Assembly: GCF_009389585.1 (NCBI RefSeq)
Contig: NZ_VIYG01000003.1
Span: forward strand, 62,001-126,000
Length of the DNA: 64,000 nt
Source: Oceanobacillus sp. CFH 90083
GTDB lineage: Bacteria > Bacillota > Bacilli > Bacillales > Amphibacillaceae
Reading direction: 5' to 3'
In this document: positions 54,088-63,529 of the stretch, in pieces
How the letters are laid out: each line of letters begins with the position of its first letter
How positions within the stretch are numbered: the first letter of the stretch is position 1
Program-made: the position numbers and the translations under genes
Notes under the pieces: generated by a model
What the model saw: the letters and a program-made list of their open reading frames with translations, nothing else
What the model was told of the DNA's origin: nothing
Databases searched by the model: none

Positions 54088-54140
54088 AGTAAATAAGAGT
54101 GGTATCCACTCAATTGATGAGGGTACTACTCTTATTTACT
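54088..54140 (-). terminator. Terminator of the reverse-strand methyltransferase gene
   Basis: AGTAAATAAGAGT and ACTCTTATTTACT pair over 13 bp with further inner pairing GGTATCC/GGGTAC; on the reverse strand GCTTTTTC follows. Confidence 0.65.
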
Positions 54141-54157
54141 ACTGTTCTAGCAAGCTG

Positions 54158-54931
54158 TCAATCCTTCTTCACCCCAACAACCCGAATTCGCTTATAATCC
54201 GCAATCCACTGCCCCTTTTGATACAAAACTTCCCGCAGGTTATTTTCCACATCTGTCCTAACCTGTTCTTTTACATCCTCAGCTTGATTTTCAAAAATAT
54301 TTCCACAGAACATTTCCATCCAATTTCGCAATCCTTTGTCCCCTTCTAAAGGTGTTGGTCTGTCGAAATACTGAGCAAATGTTACGTTAAACCCAGTTTC
54401 CTCCATCAATATTGCATACTCACCGATACTTGGAAAATACCAAGGGAATTGTTCCGATGTATAGGGGATTCCTGCTTTTTTCACCTGATCGATGATTTCA
54501 TTCGTAATGATTTGAACATTATCTTTACCGCCAAACTCTGCAACAAATCTCCCACCAGGCTTCAGGCTGTTATAGATGTGCTGAAGTGCCTCCTTAGGTT
54601 GTTTAATCCAGTGAAGTGTTGTATTTGAGAAAACAGCATCAAAATCATTTTTGTATTCGAGCTCTAAAACATCTTTCGTCATAAATGTTATTTCTGGATA
54701 TTTATTGTTTGCCTGATGCACCATGTTCTCCGATTTATCAACACCGATTACATTTGCACCATGCTGATAGATTTTATTTGCCAGGTCTCCTGTACCGCAC
54801 CCCACATCAAGAATCTGCTCTCCTTCTACAGGGGATAGAAGCTCTAATAAATGATTTCCAAACGTAGATACAAATGAATGATTCCCATCGTACAAACCTG
54901 CATTCCACATATCTTTTACATGGTTCCTCAT
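54158..54931 (-). CDS. Class I SAM-dependent methyltransferase (trans-aconitate methyltransferase-like)
   Basis: 257 aa. Motif I ILDVGCGTGDLANKIYQHGA, motif post-I GVDKSENMV, FDAVFSNTTLHWIKQPKEAL and LKPGGRFVAEFGG; the pattern TLHWI..P is typical of the Tam group. ATG 54931 has GGAGGAG. Acceptor unknown. Confidence 0.9.
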   Translation of the reverse strand: MRNHVKDMWNAGLYDGNHSFVSTFGNHLLELLSPVEGEQILDVGCGTGDLANKIYQHGANVIGVDKSENMVHQANNKYPEITFMTKDVLELEYKNDFDAVFSNTTLHWIKQPKEALQHIYNSLKPGGRFVAEFGGKDNVQIITNEIIDQVKKAGIPYTSEQFPWYFPSIGEYAILMEETGFNVTFAQYFDRPTPLEGDKGLRNWMEMFCGNIFENQAEDVKEQVRTDVENNLREVLYQKGQWIADYKRIRVVGVKKD

Positions 54932-55076
54932 AGCTGCTCCTCCTTCAAATATAACACTGGATTCAATTTGCAATGGTTAATTGCATTATATTGAATTGAG
55001 CTTATAATTAAAAATAAAATAATTTGTGTGTTTTAATAACGATCTGTTATTAGTGATTAGAAGGAGAAGATTCAAA

Positions 55077-55215
55077 ATGGATATTAGATGGTTAAAAAAC
55101 CTTTGTGGTTTCAGCAGGGCTTGAGAATTTTAGAAAAGCCTCTGAGGAATTGTTTCTGACCCAGCCTGCGATTTCAAAGCATATCAAACGGCTGGAAGTT
55201 TTATTGCCTTTTTGA
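55077..55215 (+). pseudogene. LysR regulator N-terminal fragment, frameshifted
   Basis: ATG 55077 after AAGGAGAAGA gives MDIRWLKN, then a one-base shift in an A-run; the next frame reads TFVVSAGLENFRKASEELFL, TQPAISKHIKRLEVL, and ends at TGA. This is the LysR HTH. The effector domain is missing. 55216-55452 contains nothing else recognisable. Confidence 0.75.
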
Positions 55216-55452
55216 AGAATGCATTATAAAAGATTTGAAGCAGTTAATGGATTTCTGGCTGATTTCGCGGTAATAACAAAAAATTTGATACTGGTATGAA
55301 TATTACCAGCATCCAATCTTGAGTAAGTCTGGTAATATAAATATACTAAACATACATGCCATTTTATCAGAAACAGGCGAGAAAACTCCCTCTTAAAGCG
55401 CATGAAGGGTATCACTCAGGCATAATCAATAGGTAAATATGGAGGACGAAAT

Positions 55453-55872
55453 ATGAGAGTCTATTTAGCAAGCCCGCTCTTTAACGAAAAAGAGATGGAG
55501 CCTTTAAAAGAAGTGGAACAAATTTTAGAGGAGAAAGGATTAAAGGTCTTTTCACCACGAAAAAATCAAATGGATCATTTGGAACCGGGAACGAGGCTGT
55601 GGTCGATGGAAACATTTACAAATGATAAAAAATTCATCGATTGGGCAGAAATAGTTGTTGGTATTTATCATGGCAATTATTCAGATAGCGGAACAGCATT
55701 TGAATTAGGTTATGCCTATGGAACAAATAAACCATTTATCGCAGTCCATCTAGGTGAGGACAGCAACTTAATGATACATGAAGGAGCCCATGCCAATCTC
55801 ACCCTGGATGAGCTGCGAGAATATGATTTTGAAACAATGCCAAGCTCTTTCTACAATGGGAAAATGTTCTGA
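55453..55872 (+). CDS. Nucleoside 2-deoxyribosyltransferase
   Basis: 139 aa. RVYLASPLFNEKEMEPLKEV opens the Rossmann-like fold; the catalytic Glu lies in SGTAFELGYAYG, with WAEIVVGIYHGNYSDS before it. The enzyme exchanges bases between deoxyribonucleosides in salvage. GGAGGACG precedes ATG. Confidence 0.92.
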   Translation: MRVYLASPLFNEKEMEPLKEVEQILEEKGLKVFSPRKNQMDHLEPGTRLWSMETFTNDKKFIDWAEIVVGIYHGNYSDSGTAFELGYAYGTNKPFIAVHLGEDSNLMIHEGAHANLTLDELREYDFETMPSSFYNGKMF

Positions 55873-55923
55873 TGAAGAATATGGATAATTATCTTATTGG
55901 CTGATAATGTATCAAACTGTAAT

Positions 55924-55953
55924 AAAAAATCCTGTATATGCAGGATTTTTTTT
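55924..55953 (+). terminator. Rho-independent terminator
   Basis: AAAAATCCTG / CAGGATTTTT stem with a short loop and eight T. Confidence 0.85.
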
Positions 55954-55970
55954 GTTATAAAGAAATATTG

Positions 55971-56024
55971 TTGACATGAAACCATTTGGTGTTATATTAT
56001 GAAATGAAACCAAAAGGTGTTATA
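55971..56024 (+). promoter_or_regulatory. Promoter and two ArsR operator copies
   Basis: TTGACA (55971-55976) with TATATT (55993) or TATTAT (55995). Two direct copies, 28 bases apart, of ATGAAACC-N4-GG-TGTTATAT (55976 and 56004), each with the AACC..GGT dyad. Probably bound by the ArsR protein encoded at 56502. Confidence 0.65.
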
Positions 56025-56050
56025 TGAAATGTGAAATGAGGAATATCGAC

Positions 56051-56501
56051 ATGGAAAAACTGAAAGATATAAAACAAACAACTACTTTTAATACTCCAAT
56101 CAAGACGGTCTGGGATAAAGTATCCACATCAGAAGGGATGGCTGCCTGAAGTATCCACATCAGAAGGGATGGCTGCCTGGTTTATGCCAAATGATTTTGA
56201 AGCGATAGTGGGACATGAATTTACTATCCAATCACCATTTGGGCCGTCACCCTGTAAGGTATTAGAAGTAGATATGCCTAATAAAATATCTTTTGCCTGG
56301 GATATAGATGGATGGGTTGTTTCATTTATCTTAAAGGATTTAGGTGATCGGACAGAGTTTACACTTATTCATGGCGGCTGGAAAGAAGCAGAAGCAATTA
56401 TCACCAAACCAAATGAGAAGAGCGATGTCATTAGAGAGAGAATGAATGAAGGCTGGAAAAACATTGTTGCTGAAAGACTGAGAAAGGTTGTTGAGGAGTA
56501 A
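56051..56501 (+). pseudogene. SRPBCC (AHSA1-like) gene disrupted by a 31-bp tandem duplication
   Basis: ATG 56051 encodes [20 protein letters not shown], then [12 protein letters not shown] and a TGA. A perfect 31-base direct repeat (56118-56148 and 56149-56179) shifts the frame. Removing one copy restores [20 protein letters not shown] and a full domain of about 140 residues ending at 56501. As it stands only a 33-residue peptide or a re-initiated fragment from ATG 56169 (110 aa) could be made. Operon with the following ArsR gene. Confidence 0.88.
56118..56179 (+). repeat. Perfect 31-bp tandem duplication
   Basis: Two identical adjacent copies, each beginning AAGTATCCACATCAG and ending GGATGGCTGCCTG. 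Thirty-one is not a multiple of three, hence the frameshift. Confidence 0.95.
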
Positions 56502-56834
56502 ATGTCAGCATTAAAAAAACATGATGTTTTCCAAGCTGTTGCAGATCCGACCAGAAGAGAGATTCTGCACCTGCTCTCCCATCAGAATTTAGCTATCTCA
56601 GAGATTACATCTCATTTTTCGATTACCCGAACAGCAGTGGTTAAGCACCTTACTATCCTGTCTGAGGCAAATTTGATTTCTGGAAAAAAGAATGGCAGAG
56701 AAAAAATTTACCATTTACATCCAGAGCCATTAATGGAGATAAAAGATTGGATTTCTTATTTCGAGCAGTTCTGGGATAATAAATTGTCTATGCTGAAATT
56801 TTTGGTAGAGAATGAGGAAGATAAGAAAGAATAG
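56502..56834 (+). CDS. ArsR family transcriptional regulator
   Basis: 110 aa. DVFQAVADPTRREILHLLSH, recognition region SITRTAVVKHLTILSEANLI, wing GKKNGREKIYHLHPEPLMEI. ATG follows the SRPBCC stop with no gap (TAAATG). ArsR-SRPBCC pairs are common and usually autoregulated. Confidence 0.92.
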   Translation: MSALKKHDVFQAVADPTRREILHLLSHQNLAISEITSHFSITRTAVVKHLTILSEANLISGKKNGREKIYHLHPEPLMEIKDWISYFEQFWDNKLSMLKFLVENEEDKKE

Positions 56835-56990
56835 TCATTTTTGGAGAATAAGCCGTTATGAATGGAACAATAATTACCTCTTTTTACCTCTCTTTTTGTC
56901 GATAGATTTCCCTAAAAAGCAGGAATTATTGAGCTGAGCAGAGAAAGAATAGTTAAGCTCTAAAAATATAACTCCTGGGAGGGGAAGCAA

Positions 56991-57359
56991 TTGGACTTTC
57001 ATCAGGCTTTGGAAAGACATATGCAGGCCATGACACAAAAGGATATGAAGAGCTTTGCAGATACGATTCATCGGAAAGATGTCACGCTTATTTTGCCAAA
57101 TGGGAAGCTTATTCAAGATCGGGAAGAATTCATTCAGTTTAATCAGGACTGGTTTTCAGATCCAGATTGGAAAATGACTTATGATCTGGTCAAGACAAGG
57201 GAATCAGAGGGCATGGCATTTGCATTACTGCTTATTCATTATGATGATTTAGATGAAAACGGAAATCCTTATCATCAGGATTATTATCTCCATCTCGTAT
57301 TTGAAAAGGAAAAGGATGAATGGCTCCTGATCTATGATCAAAATACGTTTATACAATAA
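56991..57359 (+). CDS. NTF2-like / DUF4440-type protein
   Basis: 122 aa. DFHQALERHMQAMTQKDMKS then FADTIHRKDVTLILPNGKLI and YYLHLVFEKEKDEWLLIYDQ: a SnoaL/DUF4440 cone fold. TTG start preceded by GGGAGGGG. Function unknown. Confidence 0.82.
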   Translation: MDFHQALERHMQAMTQKDMKSFADTIHRKDVTLILPNGKLIQDREEFIQFNQDWFSDPDWKMTYDLVKTRESEGMAFALLLIHYDDLDENGNPYHQDYYLHLVFEKEKDEWLLIYDQNTFIQ

Positions 57360-57401
57360 TAGAATGATAGCTCCCGTTATTTCTTAGTGAGAGAGATTAG
57401 A

Positions 57402-57435
57402 GAAACAGTCTCCTTGAGCGGCAGAAGACTGTTTC
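57402..57435. terminator. Hairpin between convergent genes
   Basis: GAAACAGTCT / AGACTGTTTC, 14-base loop. No clear T-run; probable bidirectional terminator. Confidence 0.5.
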
Positions 57436-57496
57436 TGCCATGTTACCCTTAAAAATGAGCTGTTTTCTTCCATTTGACAATTGCCTTGTTACCGGT

Positions 57497-57925
57497 TTAT
57501 TCAGCTTGCTCACTATATGCTTTAAAATTATCTAATATCGCCTGCCAGCCGCTTTGCTGCATCTCTATCGAATTCTCAGCTTCTGCTTCAAAAGCTTCTG
57601 TAATCTTGGTCTCTTTTCCTTGATCAGCAAAAGTAATGCTGACTTTTCGTCCATCGCCAAGTGTATAAGAAATAAATTCATTTACACGCACTTCATCATA
57701 TACACCACCAAAATCAAATCCAAAGCTTCCATCCTTGGCTTCCATTCTTGTTGTGAATTTTCCGCCAGCTCTTAAATCATTTTCAGCATGTGGTGCATGC
57801 CATTCGTCTGAAGCAAAAGACCACTTTGTTATATGCTCCGGCTCTGTCCAATGCGCCCATACTTTCTCAACAGGTGAATGGACAATTGTTTCAATAGTTA
57901 TCCATTCTGGTTTATCTGCTCCCAT
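57497..57925 (-). CDS. SRPBCC (AHSA1 family) protein
   Basis: 142 aa. ITIETIVHSPVEKVWAHWTE, GGKFTTRMEAKDGSFGFDFG, closing EMQQSGWQAILDNFKAYSE: the helix-grip fold of the YndB/AHSA1 group. ATG 57925 has AGGAGGT. Ligand unknown; intact, unlike the family member at 56051. Confidence 0.9.
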   Translation of the reverse strand: MGADKPEWITIETIVHSPVEKVWAHWTEPEHITKWSFASDEWHAPHAENDLRAGGKFTTRMEAKDGSFGFDFGGVYDEVRVNEFISYTLGDGRKVSITFADQGKETKITEAFEAEAENSIEMQQSGWQAILDNFKAYSEQAE

Positions 57926-58146
57926 TAAAAGACCTCCTAATCGTAATTTAGAGTCTATCAATACTTATAATACCATGTTGTTTATTATAAGTGTCTTTTT
58001 ATTGTTATTTTTATCGTCAGAATATGTGATAAGATAATTATCTATAAAAGATTCGTTGCAGCTGGATGAAGGAGACATTATCAGATAAGAGATTCAACTT
58101 TCAGCGCAGCATATATATTTGAAATAATTATCATGAAAGGAAGAAA

Positions 58147-58662
58147 ATGATGATAAGAGAAGCAACTCTGAAAGATTTAGCAGATATTTTAGAAATTTAT
58201 AATGATGCCATCCTCCATTCTACCGCTGTATATACATATAAGCCGCAGACATTGAAAAATAGGCAGGACTGGTATAAGCAAAAAAAGGATGCAGGCTACC
58301 CAATTTTAGTAAGCGAACAGGATGGAAAAGTAGCAGGCTTCGCAACGTTTGGTCCTTTTAGAGATTGGCCGGCTTATAAATATACTATTGAGCATTCCGT
58401 CTATGTAGATAAAGGATATCGGAAGCAGGGGATTGCCAGCTCTTTAATGAAAGAAATTATTGCTATTGCGAGGGAAAGAGAATACATGACAATGATTGCC
58501 GGAATCGATGCAGCAAATGAGAAAAGCATTGCCATGCATGAGAAATTTGGTTTTGTGCATGCAGGAACTATCAAAAATGCCGGCTTTAAATTTAATCAAT
58601 GGAGAGATTTAGCTTTTTATCAATTAGAGCTTGGCGGACCGGAACAACCAATAGAAAGATAG
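58147..58662 (+). CDS. GNAT acetyltransferase, phosphinothricin N-acetyltransferase-like
   Basis: 171 aa. MIREATLKDLADILEIYNDA, FRDWPAYKYTIEHSVYVDKG, acetyl-CoA loop YRKQGIASSLMKEII, GIDAANEKSIAMHEKFGFVH. These match the Pat/Bar/YwnH group that acetylates phosphinothricin or methionine sulfoximine. ATG 58147 follows AAAGGA. Confidence 0.9.
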   Translation: MMIREATLKDLADILEIYNDAILHSTAVYTYKPQTLKNRQDWYKQKKDAGYPILVSEQDGKVAGFATFGPFRDWPAYKYTIEHSVYVDKGYRKQGIASSLMKEIIAIAREREYMTMIAGIDAANEKSIAMHEKFGFVHAGTIKNAGFKFNQWRDLAFYQLELGGPEQPIER

Positions 58663-58909
58663 TGATATTTTGAACGTGTTAAAATCATAGGGCAATATAT
58701 TTTATGGTGCTTCTTACGATAAAAAGAAACGTATTTTTATGTAATCACATTTGATCTAAGTGTTTAACTTAATTCAAGTGTGATTTTATTTTTATTTTAA
58801 ATAAGTGCGTCCTATCTGAAATTCATTACATTTGTAACTATTCCTGCTAAAGCTCTCCTGCAATAATAAAACCATAAGAGAAAAACAATTAATAATGGGA
58901 GGTTATTGC
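58663..58909. other. Promoter region of the ABC/two-component operon
   Basis: AT-rich, no gene. A weak hairpin (AATCACATTTGA with TCAAGTGTGATT, 58742-58785) may end the acetyltransferase transcript or serve as operator for the downstream operon. Confidence 0.4.
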
Positions 58910-59857
58910 ATGACCATTGTATATATGAAAGACATTGTAAAGAGGTACGGTTCTTTCCGGGCGCTGGATCATGTTGATCTGGAAATAGAAGAGGGAACTA
59001 TCCTCGGGTTACTCGGGCCGAATGGAGCTGGTAAGACGACACTGATTCATTCACTGGCAGGGTTAATAAAAATAGATTCTGGTGAAATTTATTTATTCGG
59101 AAAAAAACTGAATGAAAATATCATGGAATTGAAGCGGCAAATTGGTTTGGTAACACAGGAAGTAACGGTGTTTGAGGACTTAACTGCCCGTGAAAATCTG
59201 GAGTTCTTCGGCGGTATTTATGGTCTGAGAGGTGCGGAATTAAAACAGCGTGTGAATGAAACGCTGTCCTTTGTCGGGTTGACGGACAAAGCGAAAAGTC
59301 TGCCTACTAAATTTTCCGGCGGGATGAAGCGCCGTCTGAATATTGCTTGTGCCCTGGTTCATAGACCAAAACTGTTGATTATGGATGAGCCGACTGTGGG
59401 AATTGACCCGCAATCGAGAAACTATATTCTAGATTCGGTTCGCAAGCTGCAACAGCAGGGAACAACCATTTTATATACAACGCACTATATGGAAGAAGTT
59501 CAAACGATTGCTTCCCAAATAGCTATTATGGATCGGGGGCATGTTATTGCCAAAGGGACACTGGATGAACTGATTGAAAATATACAGCATGAGGAAAGAA
59601 TAGAGTTGGAAGTAGTTAATGAACCTACGAGTGAGCTTTTAGTGGAACTCGAAAACCTGAATGGAGTAAAACAAGTGACACAGGATAGCAAGAATATCCA
59701 GGTAGTATCCAGCGGTGGTGCAGAAAATGTCGATAATGTACTAGAGATTATTAAAAAGGCAGGAGGAGTTCGTTCCGTGTCTGCTAAGAAACTAACCCTG
59801 GAAGATGTATTTCTTACGTTGACCGGGAAAACCCTTCGAGATGGGGAGGAGGATTAA
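58910..59857 (+). CDS. ABC transporter ATP-binding protein (ABC-2 exporter)
   Basis: 315 aa. Walker A GPNGAGKTT at residues 36-44, signature FSGGMKRRLNIACAL, Walker B LLIMDEPTVGIDPQ, switch THYMEE, followed by an approximately 90-residue accessory domain. ATG 58910 has GGGAGG. First gene of a six-gene operon, similar in type to the ATPase at 30408. Confidence 0.94.
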   Translation: MTIVYMKDIVKRYGSFRALDHVDLEIEEGTILGLLGPNGAGKTTLIHSLAGLIKIDSGEIYLFGKKLNENIMELKRQIGLVTQEVTVFEDLTARENLEFFGGIYGLRGAELKQRVNETLSFVGLTDKAKSLPTKFSGGMKRRLNIACALVHRPKLLIMDEPTVGIDPQSRNYILDSVRKLQQQGTTILYTTHYMEEVQTIASQIAIMDRGHVIAKGTLDELIENIQHEERIELEVVNEPTSELLVELENLNGVKQVTQDSKNIQVVSSGGAENVDNVLEIIKKAGGVRSVSAKKLTLEDVFLTLTGKTLRDGEED

Positions 59858-59858
59858 C

Positions 59859-60605
59859 ATGCTGCTCAGGTCTATTTATTATTCTTTGCGACGGATGCTC
59901 CGTGGTTATGTCGGTTATGTTATTTTAATCCTGCTTCCTTTAGCAATTATCACGGTAAATGGCTTTGCAGCGGCAGGTGATGGTATTGTGGTTGGGGACG
60001 AACATGGACGATCAGGGATGGAGGTGATTTCAGTCGGGATAATTATCGCCTTTCAGCTTGTTGGAGGGTTTTATACGATGGAAACGATAAAAGCCGATCT
60101 ATTTTCAGAAAAAAGATGGCGCATGCTTTCCTTGCCGTATCCGATATATATACATGCTATTTCCATCTTGATAAGTAGTGTCCTGTTCAGTGTGCTGAAT
60201 GGAAGCATTATGGTGCTGTTCACCTACTGGGTATTTGATGTGAATTGGGGTAATATGGGCTGGGTTATCCTTGTTCTGATGCTCGTTTCACTCGTTTCCC
60301 AGCTTGTATTCCTGATAGCTGTTACGGTAATAAAGAGATACAAAATTGCGGAATTTATTGGTTATGCGTACCTTTTTCTCTTTATGATTTTGTCAGGCTA
60401 TCTATTTATTCCGGTTCCTGATATTGCACTCATTGATTGGATCAATCAATATATCAATCCGTTAACACTTGGGGAGACAGCGATTATTTATCAAATGCAG
60501 GGACAGGAAATGAGTGAGGTATATCGAAGTACAGGAATGTTATTCGCCATTTCGGTTTTATTGATAGCATTCATGGTGCTGTTCGGGAGGAGGAGGTATA
60601 CATGA
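59859..60605 (+). CDS. ABC-2 transporter permease, subunit 1
   Basis: 248 aa, six predicted transmembrane segments (first about 20-40). The segment EKRWRMLSLPYPIYIHAISI is the ABC-2 coupling region. ATG 59859 has GGAGGAGG and starts one base after the ATPase stop; an in-frame ATG at 59841 is the alternative. Its last codons overlap the next gene by 4 bases. Confidence 0.88.
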   Translation: MLLRSIYYSLRRMLRGYVGYVILILLPLAIITVNGFAAAGDGIVVGDEHGRSGMEVISVGIIIAFQLVGGFYTMETIKADLFSEKRWRMLSLPYPIYIHAISILISSVLFSVLNGSIMVLFTYWVFDVNWGNMGWVILVLMLVSLVSQLVFLIAVTVIKRYKIAEFIGYAYLFLFMILSGYLFIPVPDIALIDWINQYINPLTLGETAIIYQMQGQEMSEVYRSTGMLFAISVLLIAFMVLFGRRRYT

Positions 60606-61285
60606 CCATCTTCTTCTTTGCGATTAAGCGATGCTTCCGAAATGTAATGAATATTATCTTCTTATGTGTTCTGCCGATTCTTGTTATTTTGATGCCTGAT
60701 GAAGAGTGGCTGCCATTACCTTTAGGCTTTCAAATGTATGGCGTTATCCTGCTTTTCGCAGCCGGGCGAATCGTCAGTATTATGATGGATGATCGGGCTA
60801 AAGGGATTTTGACAAGGGTTGGAATCTCTCCAATAACACATTTACAGTATCTCTGGCAAAACCTGCTGGCGTACTCTCTTATCCTTATCGTACAGGTGGG
60901 GCTGGTCATTATTGCCGGCAGTTTATATGGACATGATTTAATTCACCCATTTTTATTATTTGTAGTGTATTCGTTATTTGCCTTAACAGCAATTGGGTTT
61001 TCGCTCGCCTGGTTTTCCCTGTTTAGACATAAAGAGACCGCCTTTGCAGTTCTGATTGGAATGGTTTTTCTGATGGCAATGGCTGGAGGAATGCTTTGGC
61101 CGCTGGATATGATGCCCGAACTCATGCAACGATTTGCGATGCTGCTCCCTACTTATTGGCTGGCAGAGTCGATAACCATTGTGGCAAGTCAAGGGGATAT
61201 ATCTGAGCTGCTTATTCCCTTTGCGATGCTGCTGCTGTTCACGATAGCTTTTCTTATCATTGGCAGTAAAAGACGTCTTGCGTAG
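60602..61285 (+). CDS. ABC-2 transporter permease, subunit 2
   Basis: 227 aa, six predicted segments. DDRAKGILTRVGISPITHLQ is the coupling motif and MAGGMLWPLDMMPELMQRFA the conserved loop before the final helices. It overlaps the previous permease (ATGA). The two permeases probably form a heterodimer. Confidence 0.9.
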   Translation: MTIFFFAIKRCFRNVMNIIFLCVLPILVILMPDEEWLPLPLGFQMYGVILLFAAGRIVSIMMDDRAKGILTRVGISPITHLQYLWQNLLAYSLILIVQVGLVIIAGSLYGHDLIHPFLLFVVYSLFALTAIGFSLAWFSLFRHKETAFAVLIGMVFLMAMAGGMLWPLDMMPELMQRFAMLLPTYWLAESITIVASQGDISELLIPFAMLLLFTIAFLIIGSKRRLA

Positions 61286-61385
61286 TTTTATATTGCTGGA
61301 ATGTGTTTCAATTGGATGATCAGGGTAGAAATATATTTTTCAAATCCATGTGCATACTTTAATGAAAAAGGGAGAGAGCAAGCAG

Positions 61386-62264
61386 ATGAAGAATGGTAAA
61401 TATCATTGGGTTGTATACACCGGGTTTATTCTTATTGGAGCTGCAGCAGTCTGGATTATTATCCAAAACAGCGGGATGATTCAAACAAGTGCTGACCATG
61501 ACATGACGATCCCTTTTTGGCATAACTGGGTAATTTCAGGTGTGCTGGTTCTCCTGATAGCTGTATTAGGGAAATCTTCTCAAAATAACCCGTTTATCCA
61601 TGCAAATAAGAAGATGCTGATACAGCAAACAGGTATCTTGACGGCTGCTGCCCTTCTTTTTGTTGTTGGTTTGCTAATCGTTCCGAATGAAAATGTCTTT
61701 ACCTATTTTCCCGTTTTTAAAATCGTGCTTTTCTTAATTGTACCGATCATGATGTTCAACCTGTATACAGAGAAAAATCCGCATTATAAAGATTTAACTA
61801 AAAAAACTTCCTTCTTGAAGGATAACCAATGGTTTTATCCGCTGCTTATAACAGTAGCTTGGATTGTTCTATACTTCTTTAGCCCGGTTGCCATGCCTCA
61901 AGCACCTGAATATGAGACGGGATTATATATGTTAATCATTGGCGCTTTTCTTTCTTTCCTGATAAACAGTGTGTTAGAGGAACTTTTTTATAGAGTATGG
62001 CTACAAACAAGACTGGAAGCCTTACTTGGTACCTGGCCGGCTATTATGGTCACTGCTTTGCTCTGGGCAGTATGGCATATGGCCATTCAAGGCGGGATTT
62101 CCCCTGATATTGCATTTTCCAATGTGCTGGTGAATCAAGGTGTAATGGGATTGTTTTTAGGATTTTTATGGGCAAAGTATCGAAATGTTTGGGTTCTAAT
62201 TATTATTCATGGGCTGATAAATCTGCCATTGCAGATTATTACTGCATTATTCGCCACAGGATGA
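61386..62264 (+). CDS. CPBP family intramembrane glutamic endopeptidase
   Basis: 292 aa, about eight transmembrane helices. Abi/CPBP catalytic motifs: EELFYRVWLQ (EExxxR), WAVWHMAIQGG (FxxxH-like) and IIHGLINLP. Such proteins process prenylated or bacteriocin-like substrates or give self-immunity. ATG 61386 has GGGAGAG; two further in-frame ATGs exist upstream (61350, 61362). Its place between exporter and two-component genes suggests immunity to an antimicrobial (inference). Confidence 0.88.
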   Translation: MKNGKYHWVVYTGFILIGAAAVWIIIQNSGMIQTSADHDMTIPFWHNWVISGVLVLLIAVLGKSSQNNPFIHANKKMLIQQTGILTAAALLFVVGLLIVPNENVFTYFPVFKIVLFLIVPIMMFNLYTEKNPHYKDLTKKTSFLKDNQWFYPLLITVAWIVLYFFSPVAMPQAPEYETGLYMLIIGAFLSFLINSVLEELFYRVWLQTRLEALLGTWPAIMVTALLWAVWHMAIQGGISPDIAFSNVLVNQGVMGLFLGFLWAKYRNVWVLIIIHGLINLPLQIITALFATG

Positions 62265-62395
62265 GACAATCGTCGCTCGCTGAACGAAAAAAGCATGCGG
62301 TTTTCTGTCACTGCTTCACATGGTAAACTTAAACTGAATAAAAAAGCCGAAAAACATATCAAAGAGAAGGAAACTGGCAGAAAGGAGACCAGCCT

Positions 62396-63505
62396 ATGAC
62401 GTCAAATAAATATGAAGTGTTGACGCCAGCACTATGCACGCTCATATGGCGGTCTCTTGCCTTCCTTTTCCTCGGTTTTTATTGGGTGATGAATAATGCA
62501 GAAGAAGCAGGAATTCTCTTTTTGCTTTTTCTGATTATTATGGCTTTGGCAAGATGGAGGATAGAGATGCCTGCCTGGACAACATTGTTCGATCAGGCTG
62601 TTTGTATTATTACGGTTACACTCTGGCCCGGCGCCTGGTTTGCCTTAGCTATTCCTGTCTTTGAAGTCATGCTGAAAGGGAAGCCATGGTTTATGATCCC
62701 TTCTCTTATTTTTTTAATCGTCGAAGCACAATCGTCGCTTATGTTGCTATTGATTCTATTTTCGGCAGCATTTACAGGAGTGGCTCTATATAGCTGGTCG
62801 AAGAGTGTAGATTTATATAAAAAAGAATCAGACCGGGAGCGTCGACACCGTTATGAATTAGAAAGCTTTAAGCGTGAGCTGCTGTCGGCGAGTGCACAGA
62901 CAGCAAAAATGGCTAAATTGGAAGAACGAAATCGTATTTCTAAATCACTGCACGATCACGTTGGCCATGAATTGACAGGAGCTATTTTAGCACTGAGAGC
63001 TTTTGAACAGCTATGGAAAGAAGGCGACCCGCAGGCAGAGAGGCTGTTTTTTCAGGCAAAAGAGAGATTTTCTGAAAGCTCCCGTCATTTGCGGGAAACA
63101 GTGCGTAATATGAAACCGATAAGTACGCTGGGAATGGAAAGCTTTAAAGAAATCACGGAGCAATTCAACATGTGTCCCGTTCAATTGAACATTTATGGAG
63201 ATACTTCAAAGATTCCTTCTTATCTATGGGGAATATTAGAGCCGGCTTTGAAGGAATCACTGACCAATGTTTTTCGTCATTCAGAAGCAACGCATGTAAA
63301 GGTGTCTTTGGATGTCAGTGAGAGTATTGTCCGGCTGTTTATTTTCAATGATGGTGTTTTGAAGGGATCCAGCGGATATGGTATCGGACTCCGAAATCTT
63401 CGCCAGCGGGCACAATCCGTCGGGGGGAGCTTATCAGCCTCATCTGTAAAAGAAGGATTTCAACTGGTCTGTGTATTGCCGCTTGAAAAAGACGAACAGG
63501 AATAA
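62396..63505 (+). CDS. Sensor histidine kinase, NarL/DesK type (HisKA_3)
   Basis: 369 aa. Four or five transmembrane helices in residues 18-135 with no large extracellular loop, then a coiled coil, the H-box RISKSLHDHVGHELTGAILA with His186, and an HATPase domain with N-box NVFRHSEATHVKVSL and G-box GYGIGLRNLRQRAQSVGG. Membrane-sensing type like LiaS/DesK. AAAGGAG precedes ATG. Confidence 0.94.
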   Translation: MTSNKYEVLTPALCTLIWRSLAFLFLGFYWVMNNAEEAGILFLLFLIIMALARWRIEMPAWTTLFDQAVCIITVTLWPGAWFALAIPVFEVMLKGKPWFMIPSLIFLIVEAQSSLMLLLILFSAAFTGVALYSWSKSVDLYKKESDRERRHRYELESFKRELLSASAQTAKMAKLEERNRISKSLHDHVGHELTGAILALRAFEQLWKEGDPQAERLFFQAKERFSESSRHLRETVRNMKPISTLGMESFKEITEQFNMCPVQLNIYGDTSKIPSYLWGILEPALKESLTNVFRHSEATHVKVSLDVSESIVRLFIFNDGVLKGSSGYGIGLRNLRQRAQSVGGSLSASSVKEGFQLVCVLPLEKDEQE

Positions 63506-63529
63506 AAATAAAAGAAAGAGGTCTTTAAA

